Origin: Paralvinella palmiformis
Taxonomy: Eukaryota > Annelida > Polychaeta > Terebellida > Alvinellidae
DNA: 64,000 nucleotides
Direction of reading: 5' to 3'
Assembly: GCA_025642065.1 (NCBI GenBank)
Contig: JAODUP010000327.1
Coordinates: 1-64,000 of the forward strand
Position 1 is the stretch's first letter. Every line of letters begins with the position of its first letter. This document shows positions 47,056 through 58,810 of this stretch, piece by piece. A model generated the notes under the pieces. It did no database searches. It had not been told where the DNA came from and worked only from the letters and a program-made list of their open reading frames with translations. A program made the position numbers and the translations under genes.

Positions 47056-47212
47056 TATGCCAATCACATCTCTTGTTACCACGGATGAGATACTTGAAAT
47101 CCTCCTCATCTTTATGGTCAGCTGCCCACAGCTTCAGCAGTATATACTTGAACCTCCCCTCTTCGTCGATTTCCACTGGAGGAACAGCATCAACCACAGC
47201 CTGCGATGACAT
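47056..47212 (-). CDS. PHPT1: PHPT1, exon 1 (phosphohistidine phosphatase)
   Basis: The 14-kDa phosphohistidine phosphatase removes phosphate from protein histidines in the cytosol. The exon reads MSSQAVVDAVPPVEIDEEGR, then FKYILLKLWAADHKDEEDFK and YLIRGNKRCDWH plus one base, before GTGAGT. FKYxLxxL, the YLIRG block and WHSDIYEEV (across the junction) align with human PHPT1; the His of DWH corresponds to catalytic His53. I chose MSSQ (47210-47212) because it gives exactly the family length. An in-frame extension to ATGs at 47332 and 47401 exists, but a strong acceptor (TTTCTTCCCAG, 47246-47256) 33 bp upstream of the start suggests that part is intron or leader. Confidence 0.95.
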
Positions 47213-47597
47213 CGTTCTTTTTGTGGTGTGGAAACGTTTCGGAGACTGGGAAGAAACAAGGTCTGGTTCACAAGGATCTGGTAAGTATCTGTCCAGTTCT
47301 AAATCCAGATGTGGTATGAAGTTAAAAGCCATAGAGTGCCTGAAGAATAATGTTCTACTTAGTGTACAACATCTACTGGAGATTACTCTCACAAACAACA
47401 TTGACCAAAATGGGAATTGGTTGCCGTCTGTCTGCTTCTAACCTGAAAGATGACAGAAAGGTCAAAATATGATTAACATTTTTACAAGAATGTGCTTCTG
47501 GCAAGAATAGAGGTTCACATATACCAATCTAGGGGCGTACTACCCCAGAAAACAATCAAGGCTAGACAAATTTAAATATCTGCTGTCAACCATAATC

Positions 47598-48584
47598 AGA
47601 CATGGGGTCAATTCAATTCCGGAATTGGTGGGCAATTCCAATTTCGGAATGGTCCTTTTCATAGAGATCAGCAATACTCAGTAAATCGGCAGACCAATCT
47701 GGAGCTGGCTACCTTTTTTGATTCCTTTCATAATAACCGTCAATGGGAGCCATGATTTGTAGTTTTTTACTCTATTAAAACTGACTTTTGTTGCCATCCT
47801 GGAATGCTATTCAATCAAATCAAATACTATTATCTGTTTTTTAACAATTTAGAAGCAAATTAGTTAATTGTGACTGCAAACATAACCAAAATTAAACTGG
47901 AATGTGAGAAAATAATGACTCCCTTTTCAGGACAAAATCCTGAACAGGATTTACTATTCACTGAAATAATTGTTTGTTCCTGGTCCCTTCGCTTCAAATT
48001 TATGGGGCAATGTGTAAAGCATATTCAGGCTTATAATATAAAATACTGAAATCACAACTTATTTCTAACTGTGGGCTAACAAATAGGATAGCTTATATCT
48101 ATCTTTCATAAGAAAAAACATTTAAAATACAGATGCCAGGAGATGGCTATTTTGTATTATCAAACTCACACTAAAATATACATTTAATTCATTTCTCATG
48201 TATTTATGGGAGACATCTGGATATTCTAGAAAGAAGAGGTTTCACCGGATTAATGTAAAGTATTATAATATATTTTTAATAACTTTATCTACTTTCACAC
48301 TGGAAAGACTTTGTTTATATCCAGAGCCGGTGTTTTCTAACCTAACTGAAAATAGTTCAGTTGGATTCTTGTCACAGGGGTCAACCGCGAGCTAGCCTCT
48401 GATTGGCCAGTACTTCTGGAATCTCCGGAATGAAAAGGACCATTGCTGATTTAAAAAAATGGAATTAGAACTGATAAATTTGGAATTGACAAATTAATTT
48501 ACCATTTAATTTTTTAATTCAGAAACATTTCTTCCATGACAATCATAATTTGAATATAAACTATTCAGAGTAGGTATTCCAAGC
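47598..48584. repeat. family C MITE split by a later insertion
   Basis: The left part AGACATGGGGTCAATTCAAT ... TTCGGAAT (47598-47650) and right part ATTGCTGATTTAAAAAAATG ... AGAGTAGGTATTCCAAGCAT (48442-48584) belong to one copy. It is interrupted by the 791-bp element at 47651. Confidence 0.85.
47651..48441. mobile_element. 791-bp DNA transposon with 12-bp perfect TIRs, AT duplication
   Basis: GGTCCTTTTCAT at the left end is repeated inverted as ATGAAAAGGACC at the right. The host MITE gives the pre-insertion sequence CGGAATTGCTGA, so only the dinucleotide AT is duplicated. No transposase is recognised inside; a 65-codon open stretch at 48198-48395 is anonymous. The superfamily is unknown; a TA/AT dinucleotide duplication would be closest to Tc1/mariner-like elements. 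Confidence 0.82.
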
Positions 48585-48755
48585 ATGGCCAGAAAAATAT
48601 TTCTACATCTCACTAGCCCCAGGACTAGTAAAATTTAAATCCATTAGACCAACAAATTTCTTACTAGCCCAACAAACTATTAAAACCATATTTTTTAACT
48701 ACTCTGAACAAAAGTGGGCTAGAATTGATGGAGAACACTAGATCATAAATTTGTG

Positions 48756-48930
48756 TATGATTGATGTTTTATGGCCACTTTTGTGCACATGGTAGGCTAA
48801 ATGGGGCGAGTGACCTCCAAAGGTAATGAAGCGAAGTCAAAGATGAAAATCAGTTATGCCCACGCCGAGATTCAAACTCGGGTGGTAGTGATCTGTGGTC
48901 CAATGCCCTACCAATTAGACCATGGAGGCA
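48756..48930 (-). repeat. SINE family B, near full length
   Basis: The minus strand has the head CCTCCATGGTCTAATTGGTA, the B box GAGTTTGAATCTCGGCGTGG, the body GGAGGTCACTCGCCCCATTT and the tail GTGGCCATAAAACATCA. Confidence 0.9.
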
Positions 48931-49779
48931 ATAAAAACAATAATTATGTGTTTGTGGTTTTATTGATCCACACTCTAACACAATATAAGTATATAATAAT
49001 AATCAACAGTTCATAGTTCATCCAGTAATAAATTATTGGTCATGTCCACAATCTGACCAGGATTTTTCTTCCTGTGATTGTTGAGGTGATAAGTGAAGCC
49101 CATTGTTGTTTAAATATAAAATAAAGCACAAAATAGCAAACAAAGACAGTAATAATTCATACACGGAGGATCAAGAAAGAAACACAATTAAGTTACCAAA
49201 AAACTGTATATAATTCCTTCATCAAAATGTGAAAACAGTTAATATGATATATGGAATCTATATTTATGTCATAATATTAACATAAAATGGAGAGAAAAAC
49301 CAGTGATCAAACAAATAAACAGGAAAAGGACAGAAATCCATTATATAAACAAGACTATTCAACAAATTCCACAAACACAGACATGTGCGGGCCAGATTCG
49401 TTAGATTGCGCATTTTCAAAACGGGAGATGTTTTACAATTTGATGTAAAAAGCTGTAAAACAAATGCCAATCCTCATCATTTATAGCCATATGTTAGATA
49501 AGAAATACCATTTTGAGTAGAATATGAAATTTATGCAAAACTTTTAACATTGAATAATCAAATTCCAAACTATAAAAATGTCTGAAATAGTGTTACAAGA
49601 CAATATTTCAATGGAATAGGCTTTATCTAGATGATTATATATATATATATACATATATTAGACTTTGCAGTGGTTACCTGAACTTAGTATTCTTTGCACA
49701 TATACCTATTGTGCACACAAGCTATAAACTACTTCCAAGACTATAATTAGATTATAACGTATATACTTGCACTGTATAT

Positions 49780-50125
49780 ACTTACTCTGGAGTCCAACCC
49801 ACATATAAGACACATTAAAATCAGCAATGTTGATTCAAAACCAAAAATTCATCATCATCATCACTTTCTTCACTGAACATCTGTTGATGTGTCATCATAC
49901 ATGCCTTCTTCGTTAGATTAGCCCACAGTACATCATCTTCCATGCCATCTCTATCATTGCTGATAGAGCACTTGTTGAACTATTTGGTAATGATGATGGG
50001 GTTGATTTAATCCCAGCCCATTTTCACCTACTGTATGATGATAGGTAATGACGGCCACTTTAGATCGTCTGCTGCTGTACATTCGTTTCCATAATGATGT
50101 CTGAAGTAGTTCCCATGCGCAGTCT
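49780..50125 (-). pseudogene. pogo/Tigger-like transposase C-terminal remnant
   Basis: The minus strand read in one frame gives TAADDLKWPSLPIIIQ, a stop, VKMGWD, a stop, INPIIITK, then FNKCSISNDRDGMEDDVLWA and NLTKKACMMTHQQMFSEESD-DDDEF. The KSF-KC-ISN-DG-EDD-LW pattern is the typical C terminus of DDE_1 (pogo/CENP-B-like) transposases. Stops are present. Downstream, TGGAGTCCAACCCACATATAA at 49791-49810 resembles Tigger-type ends. Confidence 0.65.
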
Positions 50126-51558
50126 TTAGAAGTAATTAACACATTGTTTACCTTTGATGTGGCTTCTATGGTCATTTTTTCTGTGGCATCATTTGCTGTT
50201 CCATTCAATTACACACGCTCATATATCTCGATAGTAAAGACACGTCTTTGTGATTACGTCACTAATTAGACCATTGGATTAAATAATCATGGTGGTTATA
50301 ATGATTAAGTTTGGATTTGAAAGACAACTGAGAAAACACACCTAATAAATTAGTTTATTGTTCATATATTCATTATTAATGTTGAAAAACAATATTATTG
50401 TATTTTGCAGGGTCGTTGTCTAGGATAATAACAGAAATATGTCTTTGAAATAAGTCATTCTAACAACTGAATTTTTGTTTATAAATATAACTGAACTCTA
50501 GGCCTATTGACTTCAAATAAAAACACTCAATCACTCTGAGTAAATCCCCTTTTCTTCCCTCATCTACCGACATAGAATACAGCATAATAACTGCTTTACA
50601 AGCTGAAATAAAAATTGAAAAACCATGAAATTGTTATCAAGAGACTAATATTATGTTGGAATGCAGTTTCCCCAAGAGCATCTGTGTGTTATTTAAAGGG
50701 TTGTAAAAATCATGATTGAATTTTTTTAAATTTGATGTTTTATTTAAATCGGATTTAAAAAATTTAAATCAAACATTTTCTAACACACGAAACAGGGAAA
50801 TTTGTATTGATCTTTTAAACTTGAAAATCATACATATTATCTTCACACATATATAGTTCAAGTGTGTTAGTTTAACAGTTAGTATATGAAGGTAATCTTT
50901 CCTGCCTTGTCTGTTCTGAGTCTGTACTAGACCAAATGTAGAAAACAATGCATTCCACACCAGCACTAGATGACACAACACCAGACACTTAGCAACAAAA
51001 TGTTATCATGGAACTATCTAAACGTCTTTCCGGTGATTCCCACCAAGTGATGGGTGACACCAAATTAATTATTTATTTAGTACATGTTGTAATGGCAATA
51101 TATATATGTTTATCATGTGTGAATTATCAATGGGTTTGACATTCTGACATTAAAGAATGCATTTGCAGAGATATTAAAATTGTTGCTTTCTGTGAGCTAA
51201 TTAAATTAATTAGTACACAGTGGTATCTGGTATTTAATGTAACAAACATTTCCCAAATATATGATCATTATTATGTCTGTAACATTTTTCAAATGATACT
51301 GTACTGACCCATTTTCCAACCTCGCCTGTTTTAAAATGGGACCTTCCCATTTCTCAACTGTAAGCCTGGTGGTTTTAAGATGGGTGGCCCGTTTTGCAAC
51401 CACTTGATTCAGCACAGCATCAGATCATGATAAATTTGATCGTGGACCATTTTGTAAAATATGAATTTATTATTTTTGCATGTGTTTGTATGCATTTATA
51501 TATGTATATATAATGTCCTAAAAACAATAACTGACAGCCATGTAACTGTATATTTTTT

Positions 51559-51618
51559 AAGTTGTTGAATCCGTCTGCTTCTCGTTTTGAAACGAGAAGC
51601 AGACCGGTTCAACAACTT
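51559..51618. repeat. 29-bp stem, 2-nt loop hairpin
   Basis: AAGTTGTTGAATCCGTCTGC continued by TTCTCGTTT pairs with AAACGAGAAGCAGACCGG and TTCAACAACTT. Two adjacent mismatches lie ten bases from the base of the stem. The loop is too short for an ordinary miRNA precursor; a foldback element or palindromic relic is more likely. Confidence 0.9.
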
Positions 51619-51977
51619 CAAATAATTTACTGTTTTCAGAATTTATTTGTTCATATATATCTATATATCTAAATATAATTTATAGTCAATTTAATTTTCA
51701 CAACAACATATCATTTTAGTAGATAACTAGCAAATAATACAGAAAATGTAGAAATAACAGCGCAACATTTTGTTGCCACATGGTTGCTAAATGGGCAGGC
51801 ATTCTTAAAACCATAAAAGCTGCAAAAAGGGATGGTTGTCCCCTTTCGAAACAGCCCTGGTTGTCAAGATGGTTTGTAACAATCAGATTATTATTATTAT
51901 TAATGTTACTAACAATACTATATTATATCATTGTATAATCCTAATTTTGGACTAATTAATTCTTTCAAAATTCCTAT
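51619..51977. other. no gene recognised
   Basis: AT-rich sequence between the hairpin and a MITE. Confidence 0.5.
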
Positions 51978-52309
51978 GGTAGGGAGTTCAGGTCAATTTT
52001 GTGGGTTAGATATAACTATGATTTTCTGCCAAATGAATCTCACGGAATAACTTCGAAGTAATGAATTGATTTTCATGCTGACATGCATGGTTTCTATGCC
52101 AAAATAGTCATAAATCTGTAAGAAAGTGCTACAAATACTATATAAATAGGAAGATATTGCCCTATTCTTTAAAAATATCCCATTATATAACTGAATTAAT
52201 GGATTTTAACATAGACAGAATCAGTTGTATAGAATCAATTTGTTTTCGATGGAAAGGGCCATTTTCTAGAGCTGCTGTCCCAAAAGTCATGTGATCTGAA
52301 CTCCCTACC
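51978..52309. repeat. 332-bp MITE-like element
   Basis: GGTAGGGAGTTCAG and its exact reverse complement CTGAACTCCCTACC bound the segment. CCTAT/ATAGG extends it imperfectly outward. The interior is non-coding. Confidence 0.7.
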
Positions 52310-53600
52310 TATGGAGTGAATGGGCTCAATCTGAAAAGTACTAAATAATACATGGTAAAATGGCTCGCAAAAAGCCATTATAAAATGTGTGGTCTTGTTA
52401 GGCATTTTCATAAATGTCATGACCAAATGTCACAAAAAAACAATGGCTGGCTGTGACTGCTGCTTGGAAAAGGCATCTAGGGGGGGTACTCCCTTTCTCG
52501 GATTATTTAACTGCCTCTTTTTTGTTTCTTTGATGTAAACGACATTTTTGCAAATATACAACTATATCATCCAGTTGATTAGCTGTTGAAGTATGGCCAT
52601 TTTTCACAATTTTACATTGAAATGTGTGTATAGCATATTTTCGGATGCTCATTACTCCCATAAATAATCATCTGACAATCAAAATAATGTCACTGACATG
52701 TTTTTCAAGTTTATTTCCTTCCATTGTTCCAAAGAACAACATTTTAATCAATTATTTTTTTTCTTGAACCTTAGTCTTATGATGTTAACTTTTGAATTAG
52801 TCTCCCAGGTGTTATCATTATGATGGTCACAATTACCACAGAGCCAATAAATAGTTATTGGTGACATAAATTCATGATATTTATCTTATTAAAACGTATC
52901 TAACTTTCTTTACATGTTAACTATTGACATAATTCATACTGTATTTGGTTATAGAAACTGAGCTCTTAAAGTTTATGTTTTATCTGATACTTGATTGATA
53001 TGTCATATGATAGTCCATCTTTCAATCACCAATTTTGAATGTATTATTATTATTATGTTTTGTAGAATAAGATAACATATTAGAATATCGCATGTCTGTC
53101 AACCTGATAACAATATCTGTTAGATTACAAGTTAGCACAAAAAACCATCAACATTTGCGTTATTTCACTTGATCATTTGATGACACATGTTCAATCAAAT
53201 CAATGTTATTTCGGTCCCTCTATTATCACTCAACTTTAAAACAAGAATTAATACAAGCTGAACACCAAATATACGACTTAAATAAAGATACGTAAAATTT
53301 GTATCATTTCTTTGTATGTCTCAATATTGTTTGCGAATGATGAAAAATAATCCAGTAATTAAAATAGACTAGATATAACGCATACCAATATTTACTGACA
53401 ATCTAGAAATCCATGCTAGTATTCAAAAGGTGGCAGCACACGCACTGTAAATCCAAATATCATTCATTATCACTATATGCCGATCATGTGTTTCTAATCC
53501 ATTCTGTTACCCAAACAAACCTGTCACCATTACAGTGTCAATTTAGATTAACTGTACATAGATAAATGTACTCATCACTTTGAAGATAACAATATAAGCA
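52310..53600. other. no gene recognised
   Basis: AT-rich sequence; no exon, SINE or LINE signature that I can support. Confidence 0.5.
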
Positions 53601-53841
53601 CCTGATTGGCCTCATGGGCAAAGTATGAGACTATTTACCCCATACTTATATGGTCATGCCGGGCGGGAGTTCGGAGGTTCGTATTCGTGGAACTATAATA
53701 GGAGCTTTTCATAAAACCAGAGAACTGGCAATGTCTTCTCCATTGAATATGTCATCTGTTATAAATTCATTTAGAATTAGTTCCCATGGTGAAGCCATCA
53801 ATTAGAGATCACAGTGACGTTTCGGCCATTATTAAAAAATA
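53601..53841 (+). repeat. SINE family A, longest copy
   Basis: The tRNA-like head with B box GGAGGTTCGTATTCG is followed by AGAGAACTGGCAATGTCTTC, TTGAATATGTCATCTGTTAT, TTTAGAATTAGTTCCCATGG and the end GTTTCGGCCATTATTAAAAA. It adjoins the LINE downstream. Confidence 0.82.
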
Positions 53842-53889
53842 AGCAAAAATAAATGACTCTTCGTGGATACAACTTCGCGATGATTCATC

Positions 53890-55376
53890 AGGAGCATCCA
53901 TGGACTGGATAAATTTCATGCTTAGGCGTTTTCAATTGGACTCACATGTCAGAAAAAGGATCACCTATCAAGGTCACTATACCGATTACCGAGGAAGAAC
54001 AAACAACAACAGTTATGGAGGACAAAGGAAGTGGCGGTTAAACACAGGAAGAAGCAGCGTGATTGGAAGAATTCGAATGAAGATGGGACTATGTACGAGC
54101 AAAGAATGAGGAAAATAAATTAACATGGTGATAAGAAACGTATACAGAAACTTTGAATACGACTTGGTCATGAATGGGAAACATATTCCAGGGGCGTTTC
54201 GGCGAAATTGTAAGACAAAGCTGAAAACAGAAGTAGACTCTGTGACCTATCAACAGCAGAGTGATAATAAAACCTGGTTTACACTAAAAACATTAAAAAC
54301 TTATTTACTCAACCAGTACTACTTTGTGGGTGTGTTCCCTGACGAGAAGCCTCAGATATACCAGTCATGACAACCAAATAGCGTGTCTGTGTTAACTTCA
54401 CAACGAGCATCATTAAAATAATAAATCAAGGTAACTAAGTCATGCATCTGATCCAGATAGCTTCCACCCACGTCTTCTGAACGAGCTCTAAAAACTGCCT
54501 CTGATCATCAGCTCCAATCAATCGTATCCCTACGGAAGAACGCCACCCACAGCCATACCAGGATTTTCGAAAAGCTTTTGACACTGTTCGTCACCAAAGG
54601 TTGCTCAAAGCATTTGGGGGCATGTGTTATAAACGGTAAGATCCCGAAATAGATCCGAAACCTTCTATCTGGGCGACAGAGAATGGCAGTAAATGGAAAA
54701 CTATGAACATGGGCAGATATTATAAAGGGAATAACATCCACCCCCACCATGTGGATAAATGAACTTTCTCGTGTAGTAAGGTGAACAACGAAGACATTTG
54801 CCGACGACAGAAAGCTGTTTCGAACAGTACAGCAGTATGAAGACTATACTATATTCCAGAAACTGTCATAACAACACCATTAAATTTGTCCATAGTTTGG
54901 CGGTTGGGGCTTAATGAGGCCAAATGCAACAGTCTCCATCTTCTTCTCCGTAATGATCCAACTGCACTTAGAGAATGGAAATATTATCTGGAGCCCAAGA
55001 TTCAGACGTGATAGGATAGAGACTAAGATGATCCAGAGAAGAGTAAACAAAGTGTATCCACGACATAAAGCATATAAAAGGTTGTGGATCTTAAGAGTGC
55101 CATCAATGGAGCATCCCAGGAGGAGAGGAGATATGTTACATGTATATAAGATGATAAAGGAATTGATTGAGTGTATCATCAATTCTTCTATAAGATAAAC
55201 ACCGAATGACTCGATGACAGATCCAGAAGATGGCAAATAAGCGTGTTAGATTTGGGCTGGCGACGAACATTCTTCAGCCCGAGATTCATTAATTGCTGGA
55301 ACTCGCTTCCAGTCGGAGTGATGGATAGTCCTTCATTAAGTGCATCCAAGTCGAGATTAGTTCATGATTTTTAGAT
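53890..55376 (+). mobile_element. degenerate jockey/CR1-like LINE
   Basis: Ordered translated blocks in broken frames: WINFMLRRFQ and AVKHRKKQRDWKN (linker before the polymerase), FEYDLVMNGKHIPGAFRRN, then GFSKAFDTVRHQRLLKAFG (RT motif), MAVNGKL with WADIIKGI, and TFADDRKLFRTVQQ (the ADD motif). Later come RVNKVYPRHKAYKRL, LRVPSMEHPRRRGDMLHVYK and finally FSPRFINCWNSLPVGVMDSP. The order and spacing fit an ORF2 3' half of a jockey-type element. Many stops show it is dead. Confidence 0.85.
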
Positions 55377-56436
55377 ATATTTAGGTGTAGCAGTCAAGAT
55401 CAGAATAAATAGTCATGTAGTGCCTTTATATTCCATATTCTAGTATCCGGTATAAATGTATCCAGGTCTAAGTTGCCAATTATCCCAAGTATGACCAGTG
55501 TCGATTCTAAACACACTACTCACTCGCTCTCTCTCTCTCTCACTCACTCCGAGACTCTCTCACTCATTCATTCACTCACTAACTCACTCTTGATAAATGT
55601 TGCTCACTTGAACAAACGAAGCTTGAAATACCATCCTCTTATTATTGAAATGATATATGGGGGATGAGTGGTAAGTTGTGCTACGGGGTAAGTAGTGTCA
55701 CCTCCTCTCCAAGTTATCTGAGTGTATATGACTGAAAAGTGCTGCCTTATATTTATTATTGTTAACATGCATTTCTTATTGATGTGTGTGACATGTGATT
55801 GTTCTAAGGAAAAAAGATGCTCTGACGAAAAGTATGAATTTTGGTGTCTAAAGTGGATCGTAGACAGACAGATTTGTGAATTTTCTTTGTACTCACTGTA
55901 TAGATTATCTTGAAATCATCTGTGGTGTGCGACAACTGGTATCTGGTATAGATAGCATCGTTGTATACTGTTGTTTTCACAGTATGTCTATCAGTAAAGA
56001 TGTACTGAGCTAATTAACCAGGAATGGTCAACAAGGGGTAAGTTGTGCCAGTGATGATAGGGTAAGTTGTGCCATTGCTCAACTTACATCGCGTTATGCA
56101 AGCTGAATTTGGGACACTTCATCAGTGTTGTTGTGAATAATAACATTGGAATTATAATTAACTTGGAGCCTGTTTAGTCTAGGGTTACACATGTTAAGTT
56201 AAGTTAACTACATCTATTCATTATGACATAGTGAAGCGGCTTGGTTAAAATTTAAGGCTGCCTCGTGCACAATGTGAAGAAAGCATAAAACTTATTGAAA
56301 AATGTCTTATAAACAATGTGCGTGTTATTCACAGTATCACTACTGCTGCATATTAATCTGTGACTCACTCATCCGCTCACCCAAAACACTCAGATATATA
56401 ATGATCTTGAGGCTATTGTATTAGATGAAATCCTGA
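55377..56436. other. no gene; GGTAAGTTGTGC motif repeated
   Basis: GGTAAGTTGTG(C) occurs near 55670, 56037 and 56070. A CT-rich tract lies at 55520-55580. Function unknown. Confidence 0.4.
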
Positions 56437-56637
56437 AATTATAAGCACGTGGCAGGCTACATTTCTGTAATTCTGTCAAGTATCGGGTCTGACTCAAATA
56501 TCTCCCCGTCATTAACTTCTGGGACGCCATCAGCAGCAGCAATAACACAGCAGCAGCAACAACAACAACAAAATCAACACCAGGTGGCTCTGCCCAATAG
56601 GAGACAGTCAGGGACTGTATCACAAACTTCAAGATGA
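56437..56637 (+). other. open frame with poly-Gln tract, doubtful exon
   Basis: Reads HVAGYISVILSSIGSDSNIS, then PSLTSGTPSAAAIT, eight Gln, NQHQVALPNRRQSGTVSQTS-R and a stop. Composition is unlike the AT-rich surroundings. No good acceptor is seen (ATTATAAG), so it may be only a (CAG/CAA) repeat in an open frame. Confidence 0.25.
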
Positions 56638-56762
56638 AGCTCCTGGAAGGAAAAAACATTTTTTTGACATTAATTACATCAGACACACAATCAGTTATAT
56701 GGCATAATGTGCAATTTGTCACCTGAGAGATGAGTTAGGTAAACTAAGCGGGCTGTCTACAG

Positions 56763-56947
56763 GATGATGATTGATGTTTTACGGCCACTTTTGTGCACAC
56801 GGTAGGCTAAATGAGCCTAGCGACATCCAAAGATAATGAAGCGAAGTCGAAGATGAAACACCCTTCAGATATGCCCACGCCGAGATTCGAACACGGGTGG
56901 TAGTGATTTGTGATCCAACACGCTACCGTTAGACCACAGAGACGCCC
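56763..56947 (-). repeat. SINE family B, full length
   Basis: The minus strand reads GCGTCTCTGTGGTCTAACGG, GTGTTCGAATCTCGGCGTGG (B box), CATATCTGAAGGGTGTTTCA, CATTTAGCCTACCGTGTGCA and the tail GTGGCCGTAAAACATCAATC. It is one of the best preserved copies and serves as a reference for the family. Confidence 0.93.
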
Positions 56948-57009
56948 CGGCACCCTCAGGGTTAGACACAGAAAGTATTATAAAGAATGAAGGCAAAACA
57001 AAAATCAAC

Positions 57010-57815
57010 TTTGTGCAAATGCTGGTTGTCTACTGTCTACATGTTGATTGTCTACAGGAGTTTGTGGTGTTGATACTGTCTAGGTGTTGATTGTCTACAG
57101 GAGTTTGTGGTATTGATACTGTCTAGATGTTGATTGTCTACAGGAGTATGTGGTGTTGATACTGTCTAGATGTTGATTGTCTACAGGAGTATGTGGTGTT
57201 GATACTGTGTAGATGTTGATTGTCTACAGGAGTATGTGGTGTTGATACTGTCTAGATCTTGATTGTCTACAGGAGTATGTGGTGTTGATACTGTCTAGAT
57301 CTTGATTGTCTACAGGAGTATGTGGTGTTGATACTGTGTAGATGCTGGTTGTCTACAGGAGTTTGTAGTGTTGATAGTGTATAGATGCTGGTTGTCTACA
57401 GAAGGTTGTGGTGTTGATACTGTGTAGATTGCGGTTGTCTACAGGAGTTTGTAGTGTTGATACTGTCTAGATGTTGGTTGTCTACAGGAGTTTGTAGTGT
57501 TGATACTGTGTAGATGCTGGTTGTCTACAGAAGGTTGTGGTGTTGATACTGTGTAGATGCTGGTTGTCTACAGAAGGTTGTGGTGTTGATACTGTGTAGA
57601 TGCTGGTTGTCTACAGAAGGTTGTGGTGTTGATACTGTGTAGATGGCGGTTGTCTATAGACGGTTGTGGTGTTTGATACTGTCTAGGTGTTGATTGCCTA
57701 CAGGAGTTTGTGGTGTTGATACTGTCTAGATGTTGATTGTCTACAGGAGTATGTGGTGTTGATACTGTGTAGATGTTGACTGTCTACAGAAGGTTGTGGT
57801 GTTGATACTGTCAAG
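57010..57815. repeat. 43-bp satellite, about 19 copies
   Basis: The unit is TTGATTGTCTACAGGAGTAT followed by GTGGTGTTGATACTGTCTAGATG. Two subtypes alternate in blocks (GAGTATGTGG with TTGATTG, and GAAGGTTGTGG with CTGGTTG), indicating higher-order duplication. Confidence 0.95.
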
Positions 57816-58009
57816 ATGTTCCCAATATGATACTATACAGTATACAGGGCCGTATCATCCATAAGACTGACTAACTAGGCTGAACTCTAGAGGCCCCGCA
57901 GTGACTAATAACCCGTCAATATTGTTTTGCTGGGGCTTTGTTATCAGCATTATATAGAACACCAATGATTAATGGCACGTAATAGAGACACATGTACATA
58001 TCTATTTAT

Positions 58010-58010
<1 letters not shown>
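57816..58010. other. nothing recognised
   Basis: Short unique segment between satellite and microsatellite. Confidence 0.4.

Positions 58011-58046
<36 letters not shown>
58011..58046. repeat. (TA)n microsatellite
   Basis: About 17 TA units. Confidence 0.95.
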
Positions 58047-58049
<3 letters not shown>

Positions 58050-58470
58050 GTGTAGGTAAATATCCGCCATATTTCTAATAATGTGCGTGTGTACCATATG
58101 ATATATGCCATCAGAGAGTCATTTGTCTGACAGACTAACCTCGGGGGCTATCACAAGAATGTATAATATTTGGTGTATCGGGGTGAGTGGGAAAAATGTG
58201 CAAGTGCGTGCGTGTATATTAAGCACCGTTAGAGCGCGTGAGTAGGTCTACAGGTCTGCGCAGGGGAGGGGGGGGGGATTCAAAGCTGTCGCCAACATCA
58301 TATATTTGTGTGTATGTGTGTGCCTGCGCGTCCACGTGCATACGCGCATACATACCAGTGATCACTTAACTATCACTTGTACTCAATAATTTATCATCAC
58401 TCTTGTCATATATAATGACCATCAAACGGCCATCTTTATCACCAAACTACTTATACCACAGGTATCTACG

Positions 58471-58530
<60 letters not shown>
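58471..58530. repeat. (AC)n(AT)n compound microsatellite
   Basis: The AC run passes directly into an AT run, about 135 bp before the start codon of the downstream gene. Confidence 0.95.
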
Positions 58531-58532
<2 letters not shown>

Positions 58533-58663
58533 GCCAACTGTTGTTACAGATAACATTTGTGGGTCATTATACAATATCGCCTACCGTTGCTAGGTACGCG
58601 TCTATATAGCGTTTGTCAACAAGTCTCTTCCAGCATTATTAGTTGATATTAATAACAATAATT

Positions 58664-58730
58664 ATGTTGACAGACAGGGAGACGATATTGTGTATATTTG
58701 TGCTGGTTCATGGATTATGTTCTGCCACAG
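58664..58730 (+). CDS. membrane/lumenal protein (HGSNAT-like), exon 1: signal peptide
   Basis: The start MLTDRETILCIFVLVHGLCS plus AT is a textbook signal peptide: a charged n-region, a hydrophobic core ILCIFVLVHGL and a likely cleavage after CSA. It ends in phase 1 before GTAGAT; G+AT then gives Asp in exon 2. Four exons join in consistent phases to a lumenal region followed by a long hydrophobic stretch. The closest resemblance I can name is the N-terminal part of heparan-alpha-glucosaminide N-acetyltransferase, a lysosomal enzyme, but the match is weak and only the first quarter of such a protein would be here. Confidence 0.7.
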
Positions 58731-58810
58731 GTAGATATACTTATAGTGTGTGAAGTGTGTAAACCTGATGGGGGGGGAGGTATTTTTTATAAATATATCT
58801 CAGGTGTATG

